A stretch of 64,000 nucleotides of DNA from Phaeobacter gallaeciensis DSM 26640 (GCF_000511385.1 NC_023137.1:263001-327000), one strand, 5' to 3'. Positions 43,805 through 53,925 are shown, numbered from the stretch's first letter. Program-made: numbers and translations. The notes: generated by a model from the letters alone, not told the origin.

Positions 43805-44360
43805 TAACGCAACCTACACCCCGCGTCTGAAAACTCTCTACAAGGACACCATCCGTGGCGCCCTGAAAGAAGAGTTCGGCTACAAGAACGAGATGATGAT
43901 CCCCAAGCTGGACAAGATCGTTCTGAACATCGGCTGCGGCCGTGCTGCCGTGAAAGACAGCAAGAAAGCCAAGTCTGCTCAGGCTGACCTGACCGCAATC
44001 GCGGGCCAGAAAGCTCTGACCACAGTGGCAAAGAACTCCATCGCCGGCTTCCGCGTTCGCGAAGGCATGCCGATGGGCGCAAAGGTGACTCTGCGCGGCG
44101 ACCGGATGTATGAATTCCTTGACCGTCTGACCACCATCGCCATGCCCCGTATCCGCGACTTCCGCGGCGTTTCGGGCACGTCTTTTGACGGCCGTGGCAA
44201 CTACGCCATGGGTCTGAAAGAGCACATGGTCTTCCCCGAGATCGACTTCGACAAGATCGACGAACCCTGGGGTATGGACATCGTGATTGCCACCACCGCG
44301 AACACCGACGCGGAAGCAAAGGCGCTGTTGAAAGCATTCAACATGCCCTTCAACAGCTAA
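43797..44360 (+). CDS. rplE: 50S ribosomal protein L5
   Basis: A 187-residue L5, which binds 5S rRNA. The RNA-binding parts [20 protein letters not shown] and [20 protein letters not shown] are present. The ATG lies inside the end of rplX, so translation is coupled. Confidence 0.96.
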   Translation: MLDNATYTPRLKTLYKDTIRGALKEEFGYKNEMMIPKLDKIVLNIGCGRAAVKDSKKAKSAQADLTAIAGQKALTTVAKNSIAGFRVREGMPMGAKVTLRGDRMYEFLDRLTTIAMPRIRDFRGVSGTSFDGRGNYAMGLKEHMVFPEIDFDKIDEPWGMDIVIATTANTDAEAKALLKAFNMPFNS

Positions 44361-44378
44361 GCGCGGGAAGGAAGAGAC

Positions 44379-44684
44379 ATGGCTAAGAAAAGCATGATCG
44401 AACGCGAGAAGAAGCGCGAGCGCCTGGTGGCAAAATACGCCGCAAAGCGTGCCGAGCTGAAAGAAATCGCAAATGACGAATCTCGTCCGATGGAAGAGCG
44501 TTTCAAAGCGCGCCTCGATCTGGCGAAACTGCCGCGTAACTCGTCGGCAACCCGTCTGCACAATCGCTGCCAGCTGACCGGCCGTCCTCACGCTTACTAT
44601 CGTAAGCTGAAGATCAGCCGTATCGCTCTGCGGGAACTGGGCTCGAATGGCCAGATCCCCGGCATGGTGAAATCGAGCTGGTAA
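44379..44684 (+). CDS. rpsN: 30S ribosomal protein S14
   Basis: A 101-residue S14 of the long, zinc-free type: it lacks the CxxC pairs of the short form and has [20 protein letters not shown] with a single cysteine, ending IPGMVKSSW. Confidence 0.96.
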   Translation: MAKKSMIEREKKRERLVAKYAAKRAELKEIANDESRPMEERFKARLDLAKLPRNSSATRLHNRCQLTGRPHAYYRKLKISRIALRELGSNGQIPGMVKSSW

Positions 44685-44697
44685 GGGAGAGACTGAT

Positions 44698-45090
44698 ATG
44701 AACGATCCTATCGGCGATATGCTCACCCGTATCCGTAACTCGCAAATGCGCGGCAAATCCACTGTCATGACACCGGCTTCCAAGCTGCGTGCATGGGTTC
44801 TGGATGTGCTCAAGCAAGAGGGTTACATCCGCGGTTATGAGTCTGCGACTGATGCAAAGGGCCACCCGGCTCTGGAAATCAGCCTGAAATACTTCGACGG
44901 CGAACCTGTCATTCGTGAACTGAAGCGGGTCTCCAAACCCGGTCGTCGCGTTTACATGGGCGTCAATGACATCCCGTCGGTCCGTCAGGGCCTGGGTGTG
45001 TCGATTGTCTCCACCCCCAAGGGTGTGATGTCGGACGCAAGCGCACGCGCAGCCAACGTTGGCGGCGAAGTGCTCTGCACCGTCTTCTAA
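44698..45090 (+). CDS. rpsH: 30S ribosomal protein S8
   Basis: A 130-residue S8, a primary 16S rRNA binder and repressor of the spc operon in E. coli. It starts [20 protein letters not shown] and ends [15 protein letters not shown] with the conserved VGGE motif. Confidence 0.96.
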   Translation: MNDPIGDMLTRIRNSQMRGKSTVMTPASKLRAWVLDVLKQEGYIRGYESATDAKGHPALEISLKYFDGEPVIRELKRVSKPGRRVYMGVNDIPSVRQGLGVSIVSTPKGVMSDASARAANVGGEVLCTVF

Positions 45091-45102
45091 GGAGGCCCCA
45101 CG

Positions 45103-45636
45103 ATGTCCCGTATTGGTAAAAAACCGGTCGAACTTCCCAGCGGCGTAACCGCTTCTGTGTCCGGCCAGACCATCGAAGTCAAAGGCCCGAAAGGCGCCCG
45201 TAGCTTCACCGCGACCGACGACGTCACCCTGACTGTTGACGACAATGTCGTCAAAGTGGACCCCCGCGGCAAATCCAAGCGCGCGCGCCAGCAGTGGGGC
45301 ATGTCCCGCACGATGGTCGCAAACCTGGTTGCAGGCGTGACCTCTGGTTTCAAAAAAGAGCTGGAGATCCAGGGTGTGGGTTACCGGGCTCAGATGCAGG
45401 GCAACACCCTGAAGCTGAACCTGGGCTACAGCCACGACGTTGATTTCACTGCCCCGGAAGGTATCACTATTACCGCTCCGAAGCAGACCGAAATCGTAGT
45501 CGAAGGTAATGATCAACAACTCGTTGGCGAAGTTGCGGCCAAAATCCGCGACTGGCGTCGTCCCGAGCCCTACAAAGGCAAAGGCATTCGCTACAAAGGC
45601 GAGTTTATCTTCCGCAAGGAAGGCAAGAAGAAGTAA
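45103..45636 (+). CDS. rplF: 50S ribosomal protein L6
   Basis: A 177-residue L6 of two related domains, starting [20 protein letters not shown] and ending with the family [20 protein letters not shown]. The ribosome site is AAGGAGG. Confidence 0.96.
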   Translation: MSRIGKKPVELPSGVTASVSGQTIEVKGPKGARSFTATDDVTLTVDDNVVKVDPRGKSKRARQQWGMSRTMVANLVAGVTSGFKKELEIQGVGYRAQMQGNTLKLNLGYSHDVDFTAPEGITITAPKQTEIVVEGNDQQLVGEVAAKIRDWRRPEPYKGKGIRYKGEFIFRKEGKKK

Positions 45637-45647
45637 GGACCAGCAAA

Positions 45648-46007
45648 ATGGCAAACAGCAAACGCACCCTGTTTCTGAAGCGCCGGCTGCGCGTCCGGAA
45701 CAAGCTTCGCAAGGTCAACGCAGGCCGTCCGCGCCTGTCCGTGCACCGTTCGAACAAGAACATCTCTGTTCAGCTGATCGACGACGTACGTGGTGTGACC
45801 CTCGCTTCGGCATCGACCCTGGAAAAAGACCTGGGTCTCGTTGGCAAGAACAACGTCGAAGCAGCTACCAAAGTGGGTTCGGTTATCGCCGAGCGCGCCA
45901 AGGCGGCAGGCGTCTCCGAGGCCTATTTCGATCGTGGCGGCTTCCTGTTTCACGGCAAGGTGAAGGCTCTGGCCGACGCTGCGCGTGAAGGCGGCCTGAA
46001 GATCTAA
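45648..46007 (+). CDS. rplR: 50S ribosomal protein L18
   Basis: A 119-residue L18, which binds 5S rRNA. It has [20 protein letters not shown] at the N-terminus and [20 protein letters not shown] at the C-terminus. It is followed by an unusual 168-base structured gap before rpsE. Confidence 0.96.
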   Translation: MANSKRTLFLKRRLRVRNKLRKVNAGRPRLSVHRSNKNISVQLIDDVRGVTLASASTLEKDLGLVGKNNVEAATKVGSVIAERAKAAGVSEAYFDRGGFLFHGKVKALADAAREGGLKI

Positions 46008-46012
46008 GGATC

Positions 46013-46125
46013 TGCGCCCCGTGCTCTCGGTTATCCGAGGCCGCGGGGCGCACCCTAAGTCAAGGTGGATGGCGTTCGCGCCATCCCGATGATCCGGGGG
46101 TGGGCCGATCCGGCCCTTGCCCACC
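46013..46125 (+). promoter_or_regulatory. Three successive hairpins between rplR and rpsE
   Basis: First, TGCGCCCCG (46013-46021) pairs with CGGGGCGCA (46044-46052) around an inner CTCGG-TTAT-CCGAG stem. Second, GGATGGCG-TTCG-CGCCATCC is at 46067-46086. Third, GGTGGGC (46099-46105) pairs with GCCCACC (46119-46125). None has a T-run. In most bacteria the rplR-rpsE gap is a few bases; here it is a folded element of unknown use. Confidence 0.7.
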
Positions 46126-46175
46126 TGGATTGAGTATAAGTCAGGCGCTTGTCGCCAGAATAAAAGGATTGCCTC

Positions 46176-46742
46176 ATGGCAGAACGTGAAAATCGCCGTG
46201 GCCGTGGCCGCCGCGAAGAAGAAACCCCGGAATTTGCAGACCGTCTGGTCGCGATCAACCGGGTGTCGAAAACCGTAAAAGGTGGTAAGCGCTTCGGCTT
46301 CGCCGCTCTTGTGGTTGTTGGCGATCAGAAAGGCCGCGTCGGCTTCGGTAAAGGTAAAGCGAAAGAGGTCCCCGAGGCCATTCGTAAAGCCACCGAGCAG
46401 GCCAAGCGTCAGATGATCCGTGTGCAGCTGAAAGAAGGCCGCACCCTGCATCACGACATGCACGGCCGTCACGGCGCAGGCAAAGTTGTCATGCGTACCG
46501 CCCCTGAAGGTACCGGTATCATCGCAGGTGGTCCGATGCGTGCTGTCTTCGAAATGCTCGGCGTCAAAGACGTTGTTTCGAAGTCGATCGGTTCGCAGAA
46601 CCCCTACAACATGATCCGCGCCACTATGGACGGTCTGAAAAAAGAGCAGTCGCCTCGTTCGGTTGCTCAGCGTCGTGGCAAGAAAGTCGCCGACATCCTG
46701 CCCAAGCGGGATGAAGCACCTGCTGCTGAAGCAGAAGCGTAA
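46176..46742 (+). CDS. rpsE: 30S ribosomal protein S5
   Basis: A 188-residue S5, involved in decoding fidelity and mRNA unwinding. It begins [20 protein letters not shown] and has the RNA-binding loop [20 protein letters not shown]. The C-terminal tail is Ala/Glu-rich. AAAAGGATTGCCTC is the ribosome site. Confidence 0.97.
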   Translation: MAERENRRGRGRREEETPEFADRLVAINRVSKTVKGGKRFGFAALVVVGDQKGRVGFGKGKAKEVPEAIRKATEQAKRQMIRVQLKEGRTLHHDMHGRHGAGKVVMRTAPEGTGIIAGGPMRAVFEMLGVKDVVSKSIGSQNPYNMIRATMDGLKKEQSPRSVAQRRGKKVADILPKRDEAPAAEAEA

Positions 46743-46754
46743 GGAGACGGACAC

Positions 46755-46943
46755 ATGGCAAAAACCATCGTCGTTAAGCAGATCGGTTCCCCGATCCGCC
46801 GCCCCGCAGACCAGCGCGCAACGCTCGTTGGCCTGGGTCTGAACAAGATGCACAAGACCCGCGAACTGGAAGACACCCCTTCCGTACGCGGTATGGTCAA
46901 CAAGATCCCGCATCTGGTTGAGATCATCGAAGAGCGCGACTAA
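46755..46943 (+). CDS. rpmD: 50S ribosomal protein L30
   Basis: A 62-residue L30 with [20 protein letters not shown] and the [20 protein letters not shown] block. It is the last gene of this block; rplO, its usual next neighbour, comes only 4 kb later. Confidence 0.96.
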   Translation: MAKTIVVKQIGSPIRRPADQRATLVGLGLNKMHKTRELEDTPSVRGMVNKIPHLVEIIEERD

Positions 46944-46971
46944 GCGTTCTCTCGTATGAGCCAAACAAAAG

Positions 46972-47001
46972 AAAGCGCCCCGAAACGGGGCGCTTTTTTT
47001 G
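46972..47001 (+). terminator. Intrinsic terminator after rpmD
   Basis: AAAGCGCCCCG and CGGGGCGCTTT pair around AAA, followed by a run of T. It ends the rpmC-rpmD block. Confidence 0.95.
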
Positions 47002-47148
47002 TTGTTCAACTAGATCTTGGATAGGGTTTTGCCAATTGACCTACCCGAGAGAGAGAGGCGGGTCATATGGATCTTCGGTTATCAACATCAGCGATGATCG
47101 CCAGATCCACGATGGCAAATGTATTGGGCGGCCCGCGGCGATTTGGAA

Positions 47149-47367
47149 TCAGCCGAAATAGGTGCGCGCGTCGTAGTAGGGCAGATCGGGGCTGGCTTCA
47201 GCCGCGTCCTGGCGGTCGATGGTGGCCTGCAACAGGCGTGTCGCCACTTCTGCGATCATCGGGTAGAGCACGAGACCTGCCACAACGGTGGTAGAGAGAC
47301 CGATATAGCCGCTTGTGACTGCGGTGACGGTTACGCTTGCGCCGATGAGAGTGCTGAAGAGGGCCAT
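47149..47367 (-). CDS. Small membrane protein of unknown function
   Basis: A 72-residue protein starting at the ATG 47367-47365, with AAGGAT seven bases upstream; the frame is open 22 codons further. It begins MALFSTLIGASVTVTAVTSG and has one or two hydrophobic helices (about 3-37), then a polar tail ending DLPYYDARTYFG. No family recognised. It lies between rpmD and the MocR gene. Confidence 0.6.
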   Translation of the reverse strand: MALFSTLIGASVTVTAVTSGYIGLSTTVVAGLVLYPMIAEVATRLLQATIDRQDAAEASPDLPYYDARTYFG

Positions 47368-47574
47368 ATAAGTGATCCTTGATGCTGATGTTGTCCGTGT
47401 TCTTAATTTGCCATTTGCCTTAAATTGCAGCAATCACACCAAAGGATAGTTGGCCGTTCCAGAGGTTAGCTGTCGCATCCCTAGGGTGAAGGAAAACGTC
47501 GTTGGAGCGGACATATGGCCGACTTTAGCAGCCGTTCTGTGTGGTAACGCCCTGAGATTACATGGGGCGTCAGT

Positions 47575-48987
47575 TTAGATCTGAAGCGCGTGGGATTTAC
47601 GTGACTCGCGTAAAAGATGTGCGATGCGCTGAAGCCCAATCATTAGTCGGCCTTCGCAAACTTCGTGGCTGAGGCAAAGCCGTACCGCTTCCGGCGCGTC
47701 CTTTGGGGTGATTGCAAAGCTGCGTCCCTCGCTGATCAGTACCTCGGATTGGGCGCATTGGGTACGAAACACATCAGCGCGTAGATCCGCGGGCAGGGGC
47801 AACCACAGATGCAACCCCTGCGGATCGGCCTGATAGAACATGGGTGCGGCACCGGGCGGCGATAGGATCGACCGGGCCAACGTCTGGCGATGTCGCGCAG
47901 CGCGCCGCTGCTGCTCCGCCAAAATCTCAGCGGTGCCATCAAGGATCAGCCGCGCGCCGATTTCCGCCGTTAGCGGCGGTGCCATCCATAGGCTGAAGTT
48001 GGCCGAATGGCGCAGCGCAGGCATCAGCCGTTGCGGCGCCTTCAGGATGCCGACCCGCAGGCCTGGGGCGACGGATTTCGACAGGCTGGTTACGTAGATC
48101 GTATGATCTGGCGCATGCGTGGCCAGCGGGGCAGGGCGGTCAGGTTTCAGTGGTGCGAAGACGTCATCTTCGATGAGGATCACATCATGGCGCGCTGCGA
48201 TCTCGGCGATCTCAGCGCGACGTTCACCATCTAGGGTGACGGTTGTCGGTGCCTGCAAGGTGGGCGTCAGATAGAACGCTCGGGGCTTGGCATGCCTGCA
48301 GAGGGTGGCAAACGCCTCAGGCTGAACCCCTTGTGAATCCATCGTTACCGCTGCAGTGGCCACCCCCAGACGTTCTGCTATCGCCTGAACCGGCATATAG
48401 GTAAGCGCCTCTGTCAGCAGAAGGTCACCTGTTTTCAATACGCCCGCTAGCGCGCAGAACAGCGCATGCTGACCGCCAACCGTTGTCATCACCTCAGCTC
48501 CGGTGGCGCCGACGCCACAATAGGCCAGCCAGCGTTGCCAAGCCTCGGTATGTCGGTCGAGATCGGCATCCGACTGGTAGTCGAGCAGTGGTGACAGATC
48601 ACTGCCCTCAGACAGGGCCTGCAGCGCTTGGCGGATATGCGGTTGGGAAAACCCCGCCAGCGGCAGGTTGCGCGACAGGTCAATCGGCCCCTGAGCATTT
48701 CGGCGCAGACTGTTGGCGGCTCCGTCTTGGGGGGCCATTGGTTCGGGCGACCGCACGAAGCTGCCGCGCCCGACCTCTCCCCGCAGCAACGCCCGCGTCA
48801 CCGCCTCGGCATAGGCGCGACTGGTGGTATTTGCGGACACGCCAATCTGATAGGCCAGCTCCCGATGGGGCGGCAACTGCGCGCCGGGGGCCAGCCGCCC
48901 GGTCGCGATATCCTCTGCCATCGCTTCGACGATTTGCAGGTATTTCGGACCACTGCGTCCGTTGAGGTTTGGGAGCCAAATTGCCAT
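47575..48987 (-). CDS. MocR-type GntR/aminotransferase transcription regulator
   Basis: A 470-residue fusion regulator. Residues about 12-78 are a GntR winged helix (QIVEAMAEDIATGRLAPGAQ, then HRELAYQIGVSANTTSRAY). The rest is a type I aminotransferase fold with the PLP region LIEDDVFAPLKP and the lysine in YVTSLSKSVAPGLRVG. MocR proteins sense amino-compounds or PLP and often control a neighbouring transporter. It is divergent from an EamA exporter with 80 bases between, so that gene is the likely target. No good ribosome site is seen before the ATG. Confidence 0.9.
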   Translation of the reverse strand: MAIWLPNLNGRSGPKYLQIVEAMAEDIATGRLAPGAQLPPHRELAYQIGVSANTTSRAYAEAVTRALLRGEVGRGSFVRSPEPMAPQDGAANSLRRNAQGPIDLSRNLPLAGFSQPHIRQALQALSEGSDLSPLLDYQSDADLDRHTEAWQRWLAYCGVGATGAEVMTTVGGQHALFCALAGVLKTGDLLLTEALTYMPVQAIAERLGVATAAVTMDSQGVQPEAFATLCRHAKPRAFYLTPTLQAPTTVTLDGERRAEIAEIAARHDVILIEDDVFAPLKPDRPAPLATHAPDHTIYVTSLSKSVAPGLRVGILKAPQRLMPALRHSANFSLWMAPPLTAEIGARLILDGTAEILAEQQRRAARHRQTLARSILSPPGAAPMFYQADPQGLHLWLPLPADLRADVFRTQCAQSEVLISEGRSFAITPKDAPEAVRLCLSHEVCEGRLMIGLQRIAHLLRESRKSHALQI

Positions 48988-49002
48988 CAGATCAATGTTT
49001 TA

Positions 49003-49051
49003 ATTGCATTGGTGCAATATTGGGGTCGATCTTCGCTTTGGTCAATGCAAT
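49003..49051. promoter_or_regulatory. Likely MocR operator between the regulator and EamA genes
   Basis: The intergenic region has the perfect inverted repeat ATTGCA-TTGG-TGCAAT (49003-49018). A second TGCAAT lies at 49046-49051, 33 bases further (about three helical turns). MocR regulators commonly bind such repeated half-sites; the assignment is inference from position and symmetry. Confidence 0.6.
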
Positions 49052-49067
49052 TTGAAGAGGTCTCCAG

Positions 49068-50012
49068 ATGAGTCGTGTTTCCCCCTCCGTTGGCACTGGT
49101 ATCGCCCTGTCGCTTGTTAGCTTGGCGCTGTTGGGCATTATGCCGATTATCTCCAATCTGCGCCCGGCAGTGATGGGCGCGTTGCCCTTTGCCTTTGCTC
49201 TGTCAGTCTGGCAACTGATCTTCGCTCTGCCATGCTTTGCTGTTGAATACAGAAGTCGCACCCGCGGGATTTTCGCAATGCGCCTGTCGTCAAGACAACG
49301 CCGCCGCATGGGCGGGGTGGCCATGTTCACCGGCAGCCTCTTCGGCCTGTCGACTTATCTTTATGTGATCGGCGTGGAACAGGCAGGGGCAGCCAACGCC
49401 GCGATCGCCATTCAGGCCTACCCACTCTTTGCGATCCTCTGGGAGAGCTTGTTTCTGAAGCGGCGAAAGACCCCTGCCGAATTGACCCTGACTGCGCTGC
49501 TGCTGACCGCGCTTTACTATCTGGGCACCGACGGCACCCTGCGCATGTCTGGCCTGTCGCCGTGGTTCCTGCTGGCGCTTGGAGTGCCGTTTTTGTGGAG
49601 CATCGCCCATGTCCTAATTAAAGAAGAACTCAGCAGCACACCCATCACCCCAATTCAGGTGACTTTGATCCGGGTGGCGATTTCCTCGGTCTTTCTGGGC
49701 GCCGTGTTGGTGCTGGTTCTGCCCTCCGGGGCGATGCTCGGATTTGCTGCGCTGATGCAGCCGATGGCGGTGCTGATGGGGTTGGTCTATTTCCTGGAGC
49801 TGATCGTCTGGTTCTATGCGGTGCGCCATATCGATGTATCACTGGCCAGCTCGATTACCACGCCTTGGCCTGCTCTGACGCTTGCGCTCTCGGTGCCGTT
49901 GCTGGGCGACCGGATCGAACCGCGCCAAGTTGCTGTCCTGGTGGTTGTGGTGGCCTGTATCTATGGGTTGACGCTGGTGGGTCTGCGCCGCGCGAAGCGG
50001 ATTAACGTTTGA
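49068..50012 (+). CDS. EamA-family (DMT) transporter
   Basis: A 314-residue membrane protein with about ten helices in two EamA repeats (for example ANAAIAIQAYPLFAILWESL and LASSITTPWPALTLALSVPL). Such proteins export amino acids or related metabolites. AGAGG precedes the ATG. It is divergent from a MocR regulator across a symmetric operator, so it is probably induced by that regulator's ligand. A short basic tail (GLRRAKRINV) ends it. Confidence 0.87.
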   Translation: MSRVSPSVGTGIALSLVSLALLGIMPIISNLRPAVMGALPFAFALSVWQLIFALPCFAVEYRSRTRGIFAMRLSSRQRRRMGGVAMFTGSLFGLSTYLYVIGVEQAGAANAAIAIQAYPLFAILWESLFLKRRKTPAELTLTALLLTALYYLGTDGTLRMSGLSPWFLLALGVPFLWSIAHVLIKEELSSTPITPIQVTLIRVAISSVFLGAVLVLVLPSGAMLGFAALMQPMAVLMGLVYFLELIVWFYAVRHIDVSLASSITTPWPALTLALSVPLLGDRIEPRQVAVLVVVVACIYGLTLVGLRRAKRINV

Positions 50013-50161
50013 GTCATCTCCTATGCTTGGCGTGCATAGCGGGCAGACCGAGCCATCAGTTGTTTGCGCAAACATTTACCCCTATCTCTCGGGTGTCACT
50101 GAAACAGACACAACTGAGAACAGCCGGAAATTCGTCCGGCCAGAGTATAAGGACTACCACT

Positions 50162-50377
50162 ATGGCACATGTCATCAACACCACCGACACTGGCTTTACC
50201 TTCATCGCGCGCCTGCGTGGCGTGGCAGAAGAGATCAAGGACAGCTGGGCGCGTCGCGCCGAATACAAACGCACCTATGCGGAGCTGGACAGCCTGTCTA
50301 ACCGCGATCTGGCCGATATCGGCGTGCGTCGCTGCGATATCCCGCAGATCGCCCATGTTCAGGCTTACGGCCACTGA
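50162..50377 (+). CDS. DUF1127 family protein
   Basis: A 71-residue small protein ending in the DUF1127 block [20 protein letters not shown]. Short DUF1127 proteins occur in alphaproteobacteria and are linked to RNA turnover and phosphate or stress responses in some species. I start at the ATG 50162 because it gives the normal size; the frame is open upstream. A terminator follows 98 bases after the stop. Confidence 0.8.
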   Translation: MAHVINTTDTGFTFIARLRGVAEEIKDSWARRAEYKRTYAELDSLSNRDLADIGVRRCDIPQIAHVQAYGH

Positions 50378-50474
50378 GCTTTGCCACCTTGGGGTTGATC
50401 GCAGCAATGCCGCCGCCCCTTGGTTGCCCAAGTGTCAGATCGGCTCTTTCTCCTCCCTCAGGGGCCGGACTGGA

Positions 50475-50503
50475 CGCGCCTCCGCTTTGCGGGGGCGTTT
50501 TTT
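50475..50503 (+). terminator. Intrinsic terminator of the DUF1127 gene
   Basis: CGCCTCCGC and GCGGGGGCG pair around TTT and are followed by six T (50498-50503). Confidence 0.88.
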
Positions 50504-50874
50504 GGTTTCAGGGGGCGCGATGTAAGGGGTTGGCCCGTTGCCAACCCTCCGGCCGCGCGCTCCATGATCCGTTCACGCGCTTTTGTCATGCTGTGCAGGA
50601 TCGCGATCACCCGCCGGGCCTGACACCCCCGGCGCCGATGACCAGGGCCCCGGCGTGGCAGCCGGGGAGCACGATAATATTATCCACGCACGGGAAAGAT
50701 CCCGTCCCAAATCCCCCGGCGGCACCGCCACCCTTTATCGGTCGACCACAGACGCAACGGACCACATCGCGGATACCCGGATCGGCAACGGGTCAAGAAC
50801 TGGCAGGGCAGGGGCCTTGGCAGCGAATCCGGCTGCGCGGCGCTCGTGGTTCAGTTGGCAGGCGCACTGTGCCC

Positions 50875-50903
50875 TTGATCCCGCCCCGCATCGGGTCTAT
50901 ACG
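50875..50903 (+). promoter_or_regulatory. Promoter of rplO-secY-adk
   Basis: TTGATC (50875-50880), a 17-base spacer and TATACG (50898-50903), about 100 bases before rplO. The -10 and spacing equal those of rpsL and rpsJ. Confidence 0.62.
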
Positions 50904-51000
50904 CCCCCGGTGGTCCTGCGGGCCACAGAATCAGAAAACCAAGAAACGCCGTGTCTGCCCTAATCCGCTTCGGGGGCACTTCCGGCAAAGGAGAAGCGAT

Positions 51001-51471
51001 ATGAAACTCAATGAACTGCGCGACAATCCAGGCGCCGCCAAAAAACGTATGCGCGTTGCCCGTGGTCCGGGTTCCGGCAAAGGTAAAATGGGTGGCCGTG
51101 GTATCAAAGGTCAGAAATCCCGTTCGGGTGTTTCGATCAATGGCTACGAAGGCGGCCAGATGCCCCTCTACCAACGCCTGCCCAAGCGCGGCTTCAACAA
51201 GCCGAACCGTAAGGCATACGCCGTTGTGAACCTGGGCCTGATCCAGAAATTCATCGACGAAGGCAAGCTGGACGCCGGTTCCATCACCGAAGATACCCTG
51301 ATCTCTTCGGGTCTGGTACGTCGTAAGCTGGACGGTATCCGCGTTCTGGCAAAGGGTGACTTCACCGCCAAAGCAACCATCGCTGTGACTGGTGCCTCCA
51401 AGGCCGCCGTTGACGCAGTCGCAAAGGCTGGTGGCGCCCTGACCGTGGCAAACACTGCCGCAGCTGAGTAA
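51001..51471 (+). CDS. rplO: 50S ribosomal protein L15
   Basis: A 156-residue L15 starting [20 protein letters not shown], with the glycine-rich [20 protein letters not shown] and [15 protein letters not shown] blocks. AAAGGAGAAGCGAT is the ribosome site. An attenuator-like hairpin separates it from secY. Confidence 0.97.
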   Translation: MKLNELRDNPGAAKKRMRVARGPGSGKGKMGGRGIKGQKSRSGVSINGYEGGQMPLYQRLPKRGFNKPNRKAYAVVNLGLIQKFIDEGKLDAGSITEDTLISSGLVRRKLDGIRVLAKGDFTAKATIAVTGASKAAVDAVAKAGGALTVANTAAAE

Positions 51472-51521
51472 CAGCTTGTGAGCGGCGCCGATGCCGCTTA
51501 CATAGTCTTCAGTTTTCCATT

Positions 51522-51561
51522 AACGCCGCCCGAGCCGGAAAACGGCCCTGGGCGGCGTTTT
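51522..51561 (+). terminator. Attenuator-like hairpin between rplO and secY
   Basis: AACGCCGCCC (51522-51531) pairs with GGGCGGCGTT (51550-51559) and encloses GCCG-GAAAA-CGGC; TTTT (51558-51561) closes it. It may cap read-through from rplO into secY, although secY must still be transcribed. Confidence 0.65.
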
Positions 51562-51581
51562 CGCAAGAAGAGACCTTTTTT

Positions 51582-52946
51582 ATGGTATCAGCAGCAGAAC
51601 AAATGGCGGCGAACACCAGCTGGGCCGCTCTTGGCAAAGCCACGGATCTGCGCAACCGCATCCTGTTTACGCTCGGGCTTTTGATTGTCTATCGCCTGGG
51701 CACCTATATTCCCGTTCCGGGGATTGATGCGGATGCACTGCGCCAGTTCATGACCTCGGCAGGGCAGGGCATCGGGGGCATGGTGTCCATGTTCACCGGC
51801 GGTGCGCTTGGCCGTATGGGCATCTTTGCACTCGGCATCATGCCCTATATTTCGGCGTCGATCATTGTGCAGCTGCTGACCTCGATGGTCCCGGCGCTCG
51901 AACAGCTCAAAAAAGAGGGCGAGCAGGGCCGCAAGAAAATCAACCAATACACTCGCTACGGCACCGTGCTTCTGGCCACGGCGCAGGCTTATGGCCTCGC
52001 GGTCTCGCTCGAATCGGGCGATCTGGCGACAGACCCGGGCATGTATTTCCGCCTCGCCTGCATGATCACGCTGGTGGGCGGCACCATGTTCCTGATGTGG
52101 CTGGGCGAGCAGATCACCCAGCGCGGCATCGGTAATGGTATCTCCCTGATCATCTTCGTTGGCATCATCGCCGAGGTGCCCGCCGCAATTGCACAGTTCC
52201 TGGCCTCCGGTCGTTCGGGTGCGATCAGCCCCGCGGTGATCATCGCAGTGATCCTGATGATGATTGCCATCATTATGTTCGTGGTGTTCATGGAGCGCGC
52301 CCTGCGCAAGATCCATATCCAGTACCCGCGCCGTCAGGTTGGCATGAAGGTCTATGACGGTGGCTCCAGCCACCTACCTGTGAAAGTGAACCCAGCAGGC
52401 GTGATTCCGGCGATCTTCGCTTCGTCCCTGTTGCTGCTGCCGGTGACCATCTCGACCTTCTCCTCGAATGCAACCAGCGGCCCGATCATGTCTTGGCTCT
52501 TGGCCAACTTCGGCCCCGGTCAGCCGCTCTACCTGCTGTTCTTCGTCGGCATGATCGTGTTCTTTGCCTATTTCTACACCTTCAACGTATCCTTCAAACC
52601 GGACGAGGTGGCGACCAATCTGAAGAACCAGAATGGTTTTGTTCCCGGCATCCGCCCCGGTAAGAAGACCGCTGAGTACCTCGAATATGTGGTCAACCGC
52701 GTGCTGGTCCTGGGCTCTGCCTATCTGGCTGCTGTCTGTCTACTGCCGGAAATCCTGCGCGGTCAGCTTGCAATCCCGGTTTACTTTGGCGGTACCTCCG
52801 TGTTGATTGTGGTTTCTGTTGTGATGGACACCATTCAACAGGCACAAAGCCATCTGCTTGCGCATCAATACGAAGGTCTCATTGAAAAGAGCCAGCTGCG
52901 CGGTCGGAATAAGAAACGGACACGACGGGGACCTGCACGCCGATGA
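51582..52946 (+). CDS. secY: Preprotein translocase subunit SecY
   Basis: A 454-residue SecY with ten membrane helices, the core of the Sec channel. The plug and helix 2 region ([20 protein letters not shown]) and the cytoplasmic loop ([20 protein letters not shown]) are conserved. The C-terminus is basic ([12 protein letters not shown]). The last four bases overlap adk. Confidence 0.97.
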   Translation: MVSAAEQMAANTSWAALGKATDLRNRILFTLGLLIVYRLGTYIPVPGIDADALRQFMTSAGQGIGGMVSMFTGGALGRMGIFALGIMPYISASIIVQLLTSMVPALEQLKKEGEQGRKKINQYTRYGTVLLATAQAYGLAVSLESGDLATDPGMYFRLACMITLVGGTMFLMWLGEQITQRGIGNGISLIIFVGIIAEVPAAIAQFLASGRSGAISPAVIIAVILMMIAIIMFVVFMERALRKIHIQYPRRQVGMKVYDGGSSHLPVKVNPAGVIPAIFASSLLLLPVTISTFSSNATSGPIMSWLLANFGPGQPLYLLFFVGMIVFFAYFYTFNVSFKPDEVATNLKNQNGFVPGIRPGKKTAEYLEYVVNRVLVLGSAYLAAVCLLPEILRGQLAIPVYFGGTSVLIVVSVVMDTIQQAQSHLLAHQYEGLIEKSQLRGRNKKRTRRGPARR

Positions 52947-53590
52947 GCAATATTATTCTTCTGGGCCCGCCCGGCGCGGGCAAGGGAACTCAAGCACGCT
53001 ATCTGGTTGAATCACGCAATATGGTTCAGCTGAGCACCGGCGACATGCTGCGCGATGCGCAGGCGTCGGGCAGCGAGATGGGCCAGCGGGTTGCTGCGGT
53101 CATTGCCCGGGGTGAACTGGTCACCGATCGGATCGTCATTGGTCTGATCCGCGAGAAGATCGAAGAGGGCGCCGAGGGCGGCTTTATCTTCGACGGCTTC
53201 CCCCGCACGCTCGCTCAGGCGGATGCGCTGGCAGAATTGCTGCGCGAAACTGGTCAAAAGCTGGATGCCGTGATCGAAATGCAGGTGGATGACACCGCAT
53301 TGGTCGCGCGCATCACAGGTCGGTCCACCTGCGGCGATTGCGGTGAGGTCTATCACGACGAGACCAAGCCATGGCCCGAGGATGGCAAATGCACCAACTG
53401 CGGCGGCACCAACCAGAAGCGCCGCCCGGACGATAACGAGGAAAGCCTCCGCACCCGTCTGATGGAATACTACAAGAAGACCTCGCCGCTGATCGGCTAC
53501 TACTATGCCAAGGGCAACCTTCAGCGTCTCGATGGTCTGGCTTCCATCGAAGAGGTCCGCAAGAACCTCGGCTGGATCATGGGTGACTGA
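52943..53590 (+). CDS. adk: Adenylate kinase
   Basis: A 215-residue long-type adenylate kinase, AMP + ATP = 2 ADP. The P-loop is [10 protein letters not shown] at residues 8-17, the lid carries a four-cysteine zinc site ([10 protein letters not shown] and CTNCGGT) and the DGFPRT motif is present. secY-adk coupling is common. A terminator follows. Confidence 0.96.
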   Translation: MSNIILLGPPGAGKGTQARYLVESRNMVQLSTGDMLRDAQASGSEMGQRVAAVIARGELVTDRIVIGLIREKIEEGAEGGFIFDGFPRTLAQADALAELLRETGQKLDAVIEMQVDDTALVARITGRSTCGDCGEVYHDETKPWPEDGKCTNCGGTNQKRRPDDNEESLRTRLMEYYKKTSPLIGYYYAKGNLQRLDGLASIEEVRKNLGWIMGD

Positions 53591-53614
53591 TCGCCCGATG
53601 CTTTCGGAATTGAT

Positions 53615-53650
53615 AAAACGCCCCGCGCCACCCTGGCCGGGGCGTTTTTT
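53615..53650 (+). terminator. Intrinsic terminator after adk
   Basis: AAAACGCCCCG (53615-53625) pairs with CGGGGCGTTTT (53638-53648) across a 12-base loop; six T follow the stem. Confidence 0.92.
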
Positions 53651-53743
53651 GTGCGCTCCCCGCGCGCTGGCAGAAAAACAACACAAATCGCGCTGCGGGT
53701 GGTTGACCTTGGGGGAAACTTCGGCCCCAGTCTTGCCGACGGG

Positions 53744-53772
53744 TTGACCATAGTGCGATTTCCACATAGGGA
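53744..53772 (+). promoter_or_regulatory. Candidate promoter of rpsM-rpsK-rpoA-rplQ
   Basis: TTGACC (53744-53749), 17 bases and TAGGGA (53767-53772). The -35 is good, the -10 poor; spacing is right. Confidence 0.4.
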
Positions 53773-53925
53773 ACCCCATCCCTTCTGGGAATCATCACAG
53801 GTGCGTGCAATTTCTGCCGCCCTGACCACCTCGAAATGCTGGACCATCGGGCGACACTGCCAAGGTCAAGCGTTGTGAAAAAAGGTTCCGGCGCTACGGA
53901 ACCGCAACGAAAAGGAAAGTGACAC

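Larger units (their letters stand above)
50378..51000 (+). other. Region between the DUF1127 gene and rplO
   Basis: About 620 bases. It holds the DUF1127 terminator (50475-50503), then some 370 G/C-rich bases in which I see no gene, and the rplO promoter (50875-50903). A frame open from 50389 into rplO is not a gene: it lacks family similarity and a ribosome site. This gap replaces the normal rpmD-rplO junction. Confidence 0.65.
53591..53925 (+). other. Region between adk and rpsM
   Basis: 335 bases with the adk terminator and a candidate rpsM promoter, no gene seen. It breaks the usual adk-rpsM link. Confidence 0.6.

Noticed and set aside
50389..51000. An open frame that continues into rplO and would add about 200 residues to L15
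   Set aside because: L15 begins at [10 protein letters not shown] with a good ribosome site; the upstream residues are Pro/Arg-rich noise and the frame contains a terminator hairpin and a promoter.
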